From positions 1 to 24,239 of IMG/VR virus record IMGVR_UViG_3300037189_011725: a stretch of 24,239 nt of DNA; one strand, 5' to 3'. Below the pieces are notes generated by a model, which did no database searches, was not told the DNA's origin, and saw only the letters and a list, made by a program, of their open reading frames with translations. Positions within the stretch are counted from its first letter, which is position 1, and every line of letters begins with the position of its first letter. Origin of the DNA: a virus. The position numbers and the translations under genes are program-made. This document shows, in pieces, positions 6,756-13,700 of this stretch.

Positions 6756-8101
6756 GTGTAGAAGATTTTAAGAATACTATTAAATCACAGGCTTATCGTA
6801 CTTGGTTTTCAAGAATTGAAGATTCTATTTTAAAACAGTCTGCCGGAGATTTACGTAGTAGCCAAGAGGTAGCAGGAAAAACTAGTTTTTATATTACAGA
6901 AAAAACTATTAGAGATATTGCGGAAAAGCTAAGTCAAAGCAGCATTAGTGATCAGCAAGTACAACAAATTAAAGGAAAAATTAAAGATTACTTTAACGGA
7001 AAACGAGTTAAAGAAATTAGCGAGCCTTATATAGATGGAAAAGGTTTGTATTTTCCTAGAGTTAGTTTTGATACTATTGGTAGAATATTAGAAACAGGTT
7101 TTGCAGACGTTAGTAATCCACAGAATAAAAGAGTTAGTGACTTTTTTCAACGTGGTCATGTATACGGTATTGCCACTAAAACCCTAGAACAAAGTATTGA
7201 AAAACTTACTAGTAATAAGACGATAGAACCTAAAGCTAAACAGCTGTTGCTAGGTGTACTAAATGATATGTTTGTTAGACTAGAAAAAGAAGATCTAGCT
7301 ACTAGTAATTTAGGCGAAACAACTGCTAGTCTTTACGCTAAATATAAAAAGCGCAAATATAGTTATTTAGTGGAAATGCAGCTTAAAGTAGACAACCAAA
7401 AAGCTGGTAGAGAAGCTGCACCATTAATAAATGCTATTAGAAGGTACTTTGATCCTGATAAAATTCCTGCAAGTGAAAAACTGGGAATTAAGTTTCGTGA
7501 ACAAGATAAGTTTTTTAAAGCCTTAATTGAAAGTCGAGGATCTCCTAGTTTACTGGACATGATTCAGGCTAGTATTGTAACGGCTTTTGAAGGTAAACCT
7601 CAAAAAACTAATGAAAGTTATAGTACTAATATGGTACTGGCTAATCAAAAAGCCATTAAGGTTAATAATAAGCAAGTTTCTGATAAGATTAAAAAAGATA
7701 AACAAGCATTAAACAAATTACAAAAAGAAATTGAAGCTATTCCTACTAGACAACCTCAACAATTAGAGGAATCTTTTAACTTAACTAGCTTACAAAATTT
7801 GTTAAATGCTCAGCTGGTTGAACGCATAAAAGAAAATATGGGCACTGGTGATCGTAAAGATATTTTAAACTTGCGTACTGGTAGATTTGCTGAAAGTGTT
7901 AAATTAGAGCGACTAAGTGAAAGTAGAGCAGGAATGATTACTGCATTTTATACTTATATGCGTAATCCTTATGGTACATTTAGCGAGGGCGGTCAACAAC
8001 AGTCTCCTAGATCTAGAGATCCTAAGTTATTAATAAGCAAATCAATTAGGGAAATTGCTCAGACTAGAGTAGATAATAGATTAAGGGCAGTATTAGTATG
8101 A
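6752..8101 (+). CDS. Large neck / head-tail joining protein with unknown N-terminal region
   Basis: A 449-residue protein between the connector and the tail terminator, the place of HK97 gp10-type neck proteins. Only the last 110 residues or so (about 340-449: LLNAQLVERIKENMG, LNLRTGRFAESVKLERL, FYTYMRNPYGTFSEGG) resemble such a protein; that family is usually 100-200 residues. The first 340 residues are helical, Lys-rich and unrecognised (SFYITEKTIRDIAEKLSQ, RVSFDTIGRILETGF). No membrane helix or signal peptide is visible. It overlaps both neighbours by 4 bases, so it is coupled in translation. Codons are more AT-rich than in the capsid gene, with AGA as main Arg codon. The neck role is inferred from position and the C-terminus. 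Confidence 0.72.
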   Translation: MSVEDFKNTIKSQAYRTWFSRIEDSILKQSAGDLRSSQEVAGKTSFYITEKTIRDIAEKLSQSSISDQQVQQIKGKIKDYFNGKRVKEISEPYIDGKGLYFPRVSFDTIGRILETGFADVSNPQNKRVSDFFQRGHVYGIATKTLEQSIEKLTSNKTIEPKAKQLLLGVLNDMFVRLEKEDLATSNLGETTASLYAKYKKRKYSYLVEMQLKVDNQKAGREAAPLINAIRRYFDPDKIPASEKLGIKFREQDKFFKALIESRGSPSLLDMIQASIVTAFEGKPQKTNESYSTNMVLANQKAIKVNNKQVSDKIKKDKQALNKLQKEIEAIPTRQPQQLEESFNLTSLQNLLNAQLVERIKENMGTGDRKDILNLRTGRFAESVKLERLSESRAGMITAFYTYMRNPYGTFSEGGQQQSPRSRDPKLLISKSIREIAQTRVDNRLRAVLV

Positions 8102-8535
8102 GTAAGAGAACATCTATTATAAAAGCCCTTACTGAAAAACTTAACCTGATTAATGGCACAACTCCTTATCAGGTTAACCTATTTCAAAATGCCTATGCCA
8201 AGTTAAAATTCTGGGATGAAGTAGAGGATTTTCCTGCAGTTTACTTAACTCCAGGCACTGAAATGCGCGAGTATCATCCAGGAGGATTTGCTTGGGGATA
8301 TTTAAATATTTGTGTAAAAGTTTATTGTCATGGCGAGTCTAGTAGTGAACAACTAGAAAAACTTTTAGAAGATGTAGAAACTTGTGTAGATGCAAATCGT
8401 CAAGTAGTCTATGATTCCGTAAAGGGTTATTCCACAACTGAAATATTAGTTCAGTCAATTACCACTGACGAGGGTCTCCTTGCTCCTTATGCAGTAGGTG
8501 AGATTAACTTGCAAGTCCGATACCAGGTCATGTAA
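8098..8535 (+). CDS. Tail terminator protein
   Basis: A 145-residue protein with the style of tail terminators (lambda gpU class), which form a ring that stops tail-tube growth and joins tail to head. It starts with a helix (TSIIKALTEKLNLING). A strand-rich middle follows (FWDEVEDFPAVYLTPGTEMREYHPGGFAWGYLNICVKVYCHG), then a helix (EQLEKLLEDVETCVDA), and it ends with strands in the familiar pattern TTEILVQSITTDEGLLAPYAVGEINLQVRY. The pattern of small size, helix then sheet, and a closing strand after a GLLAPYAVGE-like loop is what I rely on. It overlaps the neck gene by 4 bases and precedes the tube gene, as in other siphoviruses. Confidence 0.82.
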   Translation: MSKRTSIIKALTEKLNLINGTTPYQVNLFQNAYAKLKFWDEVEDFPAVYLTPGTEMREYHPGGFAWGYLNICVKVYCHGESSSEQLEKLLEDVETCVDANRQVVYDSVKGYSTTEILVQSITTDEGLLAPYAVGEINLQVRYQVM

Positions 8536-8610
8536 GCAACCATGCTGGCGTACTAAAAACAGATAAATGTCTAGTTTATGTACTAAAGCATTAACAAAAA
8601 GGAAATAAAA

Positions 8611-9819
8611 ATGGCATTTAATCTAATTCGTAACGCCAGGGTATTCTTTACTAGAAAGGTAGATACTTATGGCGTTGTAACAACCGGCGTAGGTACTGGA
8701 ATTGACTTTAGTACTGCTGAGACCTTTGAAATTCAAGTTCTAGATGGACTAGCTTTTAGTCAAAATACTACTACAGAAACAGTTACACTTAATGAAGCTG
8801 GTACTACACCTAATCGTGGTCAGCGTAACTTTAATACAGCACTAGAGCCAGTAGACTTTAGCTTTAGTACTTATATTCGCCCAGCTGATAGTCAAACTGC
8901 AGTTGGTACTACTATTGCAGACGCTGAAGAAAAAATTCTGTGGAATGCAATGTTTGGTTATGGAGATATTGGTGCTACAGGAGCGGCTTGGACTGCTGCT
9001 AGTAGTGGTACTACTACTTCTGGACCAGCAACTGTTTCACTTGCTAATTCTGGCCGAAATCAGTTATTGCCTTTTGGTATGATTATCTGTATGGATGATG
9101 CAACCTTTGTGATTGATAACTGTGTTATGGATTCCGCCACAATGGATTTTGGCCTAGATACAATTGCCACAATTCAGTGGGCAGGTAAAGCCAGCGCAAT
9201 TCGTCAATTTGATAAAACTACATTAACAGACTCAGCAACTAAAGTAACAGCTAGTGCTAGTGGTACTAGTAACACCCTATTTATTGGTGAATCAAGCGTA
9301 AAGAATACAAAAGCTGCTTATTTAGCTAATAAACTAAGTAGTTTAACACTATTTGAAGATATTAGTGGTAGTACTACTAGCTACAGTATTGCATTAACTG
9401 GTGGTTCGCTTACACTAGCAAACAATGTAACCTATTTAACACCTAGTAACTTGGGTGTTGTTAATAAGCCTATTACATACTTTACTGGAACACGTGCTAT
9501 TACTGGTTCAATTAATGCTTATTTGCGTACTGGTACTGGTAGTGCTACTGCACTTTTAAATAGTATTCTAACAAAGAGTATTACTGATGTTAACCCATCA
9601 TTTAATGTTAAGTTAAGTATTGGTGGCAGCGCTACAACATCTACGCGTGTTGATCTAGTAATGCCAGCTTGTGTGTTACAAGTTCCAACAGTAGCAACTG
9701 AACAAGTTATTAGTACAACTATTGGCTTTACAGCTCAAGGTTATACAAGTGGTGCGTTTGATATTGGTTCTAATAACGAAATTGAAATCAGATATTACGT
9801 TGCTGATTCAGTAGTTTAA
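8611..9819 (+). CDS. Major tail tube protein, apparently with two tube domains
   Basis: A 402-residue protein, rich in Thr/Ser/Gly/Ala, at the tail-tube position between tail terminator and chaperones. AAGGAAA lies just before the ATG. Two halves appear to repeat the same fold. FSFSTYIRP (about 83-91) followed by a helix (EEKILWNAMFG) matches INAYLRTGTG (about 301-310) followed by ATALLNSIL. CVMDSATMDFGLDTIATIQW (C171 to W190) matches CVLQVPTVATEQVISTTIGF (C354 to F373) at identical length. This resembles T5 pb6, where a duplicated tube protein builds trimeric rings. A hairpin terminator follows, fitting high expression. The tube call is from position and composition; the duplication is my reading. 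Confidence 0.82.
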   Translation: MAFNLIRNARVFFTRKVDTYGVVTTGVGTGIDFSTAETFEIQVLDGLAFSQNTTTETVTLNEAGTTPNRGQRNFNTALEPVDFSFSTYIRPADSQTAVGTTIADAEEKILWNAMFGYGDIGATGAAWTAASSGTTTSGPATVSLANSGRNQLLPFGMIICMDDATFVIDNCVMDSATMDFGLDTIATIQWAGKASAIRQFDKTTLTDSATKVTASASGTSNTLFIGESSVKNTKAAYLANKLSSLTLFEDISGSTTSYSIALTGGSLTLANNVTYLTPSNLGVVNKPITYFTGTRAITGSINAYLRTGTGSATALLNSILTKSITDVNPSFNVKLSIGGSATTSTRVDLVMPACVLQVPTVATEQVISTTIGFTAQGYTSGAFDIGSNNEIEIRYYVADSVV

Positions 9820-9837
9820 TTAAACACTAAAATAAAC

Positions 9838-9864
9838 GCCGGGCACTAGTGCCCGGCACTTTTA
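9838..9864 (+). terminator. Terminator-like hairpin after the tail tube gene
   Basis: Bases 9838-9857 form a perfect 20-base palindrome (GCCGGGCACT and its complement), able to fold into an 8-bp GC-rich stem with a 4-base CTAG loop. It is followed by ACTTTTA, a short T run. It sits 18 bases after the tube stop. The T tract is weak, so it may be a partial terminator or a barrier that protects the tube mRNA 3' end from decay. Confidence 0.72.
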
Positions 9865-9880
9865 AAAATAACAGGTACTT

Positions 9881-10291
9881 ATGTCAACATTTTCTTTAAA
9901 AACCCTACTAGTTCCTTCAAAGCCGCTTGAAGTCGAGTATCCCGGAATGCCTGATTTTAAAATTCAGATTGCATTTTTATCTCGTGAAACTCTGCAAACA
10001 ATTCGCAAAAAATCAACAAAAACCGTATTTAAAAATCGTCAACCTGTTGAAGAAATGAATGACGATCTTTTCCTAGAATTATATGTCAAGGCCAGCGTAA
10101 AAGGTTGGACTGGACTTAAACTCAAGTATCTAGAGCAACTAGCACCTGTAGATCTTAGTGGTCAAGATGCAGATGCAGAACTTGAGTACAACGAAGAAAA
10201 TGCACTGCAACTAATGAAAAGTTCCAGTAACTTTGACGCATTTATTAGCGAACAGGTAACAGACTTGGGAAACTTTTCTACGAGCAAGTAA
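9881..10291 (+). CDS. Tail assembly chaperone, upstream frame (lambda gpG-like)
   Basis: A 136-residue protein at the place of lambda gpG, the chaperone that coats the tape measure protein and guides tube assembly. The text is acidic and partly helical (FLSRETLQTIRKKSTKTVF, NDDLFLELYVKASVKGWTGLKLKYLEQL, ENALQLMKSSSNFDAFISEQV). VKGWTGL and a late run FDAFISEQV are common in such proteins. The strongest support is the slippery heptamer GGGAAAC six codons before the last codon, where about the last 5 codons are replaced in a frameshifted product. It lacks a strong ribosome binding site apart from AGGT about 7 bases before the ATG. Confidence 0.85.
   Translation: MSTFSLKTLLVPSKPLEVEYPGMPDFKIQIAFLSRETLQTIRKKSTKTVFKNRQPVEEMNDDLFLELYVKASVKGWTGLKLKYLEQLAPVDLSGQDADAELEYNEENALQLMKSSSNFDAFISEQVTDLGNFSTSK
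10267..10273 (+). promoter_or_regulatory. Programmed -1 ribosomal frameshift site GGGAAAC
   Basis: In the frame of the upstream chaperone the bases read G-GGA-AAC, the canonical X-XXY-YYZ heptamer. A slip back by one gives GGG-AAA-CTT and enters a frame with no stop until TAG 10660-10662, yielding a product of about 260 residues (131 from the first frame, 129 from the second). A weak hairpin, ATAGTAG (10301-10307) with CTACTAT (10317-10323), lies 27 bases downstream and may or may not help. The lambda G-GT site GGGAAAG is closely similar. Confidence 0.9.
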
Positions 10292-10341
10292 ATAGTATAA
10301 ATAGTAGTCTTAATATCTACTATCAAAATGCTGAACTTAGT

Positions 10342-10662
10342 ATGACTAAGGATAAGTATTTTGAAATGTGTGAAATGATGGGTTCTGAACCCGTTGATTC
10401 AGAAATACCTATTGAAATAGAAGATTTTCCAGAGTTAGTAATACAGTGTTTTTTAATTTATAGAATACTGCCCGATATATGGGATACTATGAATGGTAGC
10501 TATCTAGGTAAAGACTACAGTTTAGTATTTAATTTATTTAAGTTATACGGCCTAGATGAATCTGAGCACTTGCTTTCAATCAATTTTTTACAAGAAATGG
10601 ACACTTGTAGAGGTAAAGTTATTGCTGAAAAAATAAAAGCAAAAATGGACAAAAAGCCCTAG
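10342..10662 (+). CDS. Tail assembly chaperone, frameshifted C-terminal part (lambda gpT-like)
   Basis: The second chaperone frame. Read from ATG 10342 it gives 106 residues, but this ATG has no ribosome binding site, and the frame is open back to the slippery site at 10273 (LFYEQVNSINSSLNIYYQN before the ATG). It is therefore most likely made only as the C-terminal part of a GT fusion (9881 to 10662), in which the T part recruits tail tube subunits to the tape measure. The sequence is acidic and helical (FEMCEMMGSEP, IEIEDFPELVIQCFLIYRILPDIWD, YSLVFNLFKLYGL). No other domain is recognised. Its stop codon lies inside the stem of the next terminator. Confidence 0.85.
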   Translation: MTKDKYFEMCEMMGSEPVDSEIPIEIEDFPELVIQCFLIYRILPDIWDTMNGSYLGKDYSLVFNLFKLYGLDESEHLLSINFLQEMDTCRGKVIAEKIKAKMDKKP

Positions 10663-10686
10663 CAGATTTTCTGCCGGGGCTTTTTT
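10651..10686 (+). terminator. Intrinsic terminator ending the tail chaperone unit
   Basis: GCCC (10656-10659) and GCAG (10662-10665) pair with CTGC (10671-10674) and GGGC (10677-10680) around an ATTTT loop. A run of A precedes the stem and six T follow (10681-10686). The chaperone stop TAG (10660-10662) lies within the stem. It is immediately followed by a new promoter, so the transcription unit ends here. Confidence 0.9.
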
Positions 10687-10694
10687 ATTGCTGT

Positions 10695-10734
10695 AAATTT
10701 TATAGTTGACAAGTTGTTGCCCCTGTGTTATAAT
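10695..10734 (+). promoter_or_regulatory. Perfect-consensus sigma-70 promoter P2 for the tape measure gene
   Basis: TTGACA (10706-10711), a 17-base spacer and TATAAT (10729-10734) match the consensus at all 12 positions with optimal spacing. AAATTTTAT (10695-10703) sits just upstream of the -35, as it does in P1 at 1980-1988. Transcription should begin near 10741, leaving a leader of about 60 bases before ATG 10800. This would make a very strong promoter for the host polymerase and suggests that tape measure, hub and fibre form their own transcript. Confidence 0.92.
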
Positions 10735-10750
10735 CGTGTTTAAAGTAAAA

Positions 10751-10775
10751 CTGCCTTAAAAATTTTTAAAAGCAG
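10751..10775 (+). promoter_or_regulatory. Leader hairpin between P2 and the tape measure start
   Basis: CTGC (10751-10754) can pair with GCAG (10772-10775), enclosing the A/T palindrome TTAAAAATTTTTAA, with a small internal mismatch. It lies in the 5' leader, 15 bases upstream of AGGAG (10791-10795), which stays free. It could protect the 5' end of a very long mRNA or tune transcription; no T tract follows, so it is not a terminator. Confidence 0.4.
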
Positions 10776-10799
10776 TAAAGGTCGCTATTAGGAGATATA

Positions 10800-13700
10800 A
10801 TGGCTACAGAGAATACTACAAACCATATTGTTAATGTTACTGATGAAGGTACTACCGACAAAGTAATTAAAAAAATTGGTACATTACTTAGCAAAGTAGA
10901 AGCTGTTCAAGCAGCTGCTAGTAAAATTAATATGGGCTCTACTGCTCAGGCTACAACACAAACATCTACACCTAAAGGATACTCTGCAGCTTCTGCATCT
11001 ATTCCTAGTAGTGGAACTGCAGGTTCTAGAGCCGCTGCACAATCAGCAAAACCTAGTGGTATGGAAACACAGCAGTATAATGCTCTTCGTGGAACTGCTG
11101 GAGTAACTGGCGCCAGTGCTAGAGATTTTGCTAAACAATCAGAAGGTATGGGCGGATTAGTTCGTTTGTATGCTACTTTTGCTGCTAATTTATACGCTGT
11201 AACTGCTGCTTTTAATGGCTTAAAAACGGCAATGGACACTACTAATATGATCCGTGGCTTAGATCAGCTTGGAGCAAGTAGTGGTGTTGCTTTAGGTAGT
11301 TTAAGTAAACAACTATTAGAAGTAACGCAAGGTGCGCTTAGCATGCGTGAAAGCATGAAAGTAACTGCACAAGTTACTAGTGCTGGCTTAGGTTCACAAG
11401 CTGTTCTTAAACTTGGTGAAGCAGGCACAAAAATTGCACAAGCACTAGGCTTAGATGCAGCAGACTCAATTACCAGACTAACCAGAGCAGTTACTAAGCT
11501 AGAGCCAGAACTCTTAGACGAATTAGGTATATTTGTAAAAATTGATGATGTTGTACAAAAATACGCACTTAGCGTAGGCAAAACTTCAGCACAAGTAACT
11601 GAGTTTGAACGTCGTCAAGCATTTTTAAATGCTGTAATAGATCAAAGTAAAAGTAAATTTGGCGATATTGCTGTTGACGTAAATCCTTATAATCAGCTAG
11701 CAGCATCCTTAGCTAATGTGGGGCAAAAAATTGCTGAAGTTATAAATACTGCCATTGGCCCCCTTGTATCACTACTAGCAAGTAGTCCTACAGCACTATA
11801 TACAACTGTAGCAGCTATTAGTGCACTTTTAGTTAAACAAGCAGTTCCTGCTATAGGTGATTTTAGAAATAGCTTAAGAGCAAGTGTTGCAGAAGCCGCT
11901 GACTTTGCTAAAAGAAAGGCTGAAGATGCTGTTGCGGCTGAAGCTGCTCGTGCTAAACAAATTGAAGATAAGGTTAGAAGCAGTGCAGATAAACAAGTTA
12001 AAATAGTTGAAGATGCAGAAGCAAAAATAGATGCATTAAAAGATCCTGCTAAAAAGAAAGGTGGTTTACTTGCAAAAGTTGCAAAAGCAGATGCCGGAGA
12101 AATTGAGGATAAAGGTTATATTCAAAAATTGCGAGATAAGGCTGCCGCAGAAGAAAAGAAAGGTAGAACTGAGTCTGCACAATCTCACAGAGAGTATGCT
12201 ACTGCTTTAGAAGGTCACGTTGCTGCCGAAAAAGAATTATTTCGTGTACAAGCAGAGGCAAGAGCAGCCGCAGAAAAAGATCCTAGTTTACTGAGTACTC
12301 GTGGACAGGCAATAAAATCTTCGTTAGATTCTCAACTTCAGCTAACTAAAGCTAATATTATTGCTAATGCAGGATATGCTGGTAGTATTGATTCTTTAAG
12401 TGGAGCTTGGTCTGGTTTAAAGAAAGAAATCAAAGATGCAAATCTTACAGGATTTACAAAAGCTACTACAACTTTGCAGGGTGGTTTTGCCATTTTAACA
12501 GGAAAAATTAGTACTGCAGTTAGTGCTTTTGGAACCTGGGGTGCAGCATTAGCTGCAGGCATAGAAATTGCTGCACTATTAAGTAGTTGGATTAGTAAAA
12601 ATTATCAAGAAATGGTTAAGTTTGATCAGTCAATGGATCAGCTAAAAGCTACTACTAAAAATACTGCTGCTGTACTAGAAAAATTTAGTCAAATAGATCC
12701 ATTAGGAAAACTTGCCGTTACTTCTACTCTAGCAAGAGCAACTGCTCTTAATGAATTAACACAGGGAGTTGAAAAAACTATTGATGCATTACTAACGGTA
12801 GATAAAGCTAGTAATGCTTGGGATAGATTCTGGGATGGTGCATTTAGTGTTGTTGGTAAAGATTTAAAGAGTACTAATTCTAGAGAAATAGGTGTTGCAA
12901 TTGCAGAAAGCATTGCACTTGCAGATACTGGTCCAGCAAAAGACGCCTATATTGCAAAAATTAAAGAAATTACTGGTGGCAAGGGTACTACCGCCGCTGG
13001 TTTTGTTGAATTTGCAGATACTAGTAATGCTGATAAATACAAAGATGCAGTTAAAAAAATCACAGAAGCCCAAAAAGATTTTAATAAATCACAACAAGAA
13101 AGTGCTTCCAGACTGCAAGCAGTACAAGATAGTTTTAAAAACACTAATAAAGCTTATAGTGAATTAGCGCAATCTCTTAGTGGTAGTACACCTCTATCAA
13201 AATTTGCTGAACAAATTCAAACTAGCGCATTTACCTTAACTGACTCTTTAAAAAGTCCTGAACAATCAATTAAAACAATTATTGGCTTATTAAATAATCC
13301 AACTGAAGCCGGATTTTTATCCAAGGAGTCTTATGACAGGCTAATGGCTTCTAGTGAGGAAATAAGGAATGTTTATAAAGAAATTCAATTTCAAGAAGCT
13401 ACTATTCGTGAAAAACAAGCAAAGCTAGCAGATCCAAGCATTGGTGGAGTAGAAAGAGCAGACATTCAAGATGTTATTAAGCGCGCTGAAGAGCAAATAA
13501 GAAAATTACAGGCCAGTGCAGTAACAATAGCTAGTCCTATAGTCAAAGCATTAAGTGAGGATAATTTTAGAATAGCTGGGCAGGCACTTGCTCAAGAAAC
13601 AGCAGCATCACTTAACAAAGCCTCAGAAACTATTAGAAAGTCTTATGGTAGCTTATTTACTGGTGAGCGAGCTGTTAGTTTTGAACAAGATATAGCTAAA

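Noticed and set aside
8536-8610. Promoter or terminator in the gap before the tail tube gene
   Set aside because: I see only a ribosome binding site (AAGGAAA) and a weak A/T-rich fold; no -35/-10 pair or GC stem with T tract.
10342-10344. ATG as an independent start for the second chaperone frame
   Set aside because: No ribosome binding site precedes it, and the frame is open back to a perfectly registered slippery heptamer, so frameshift expression explains it better.
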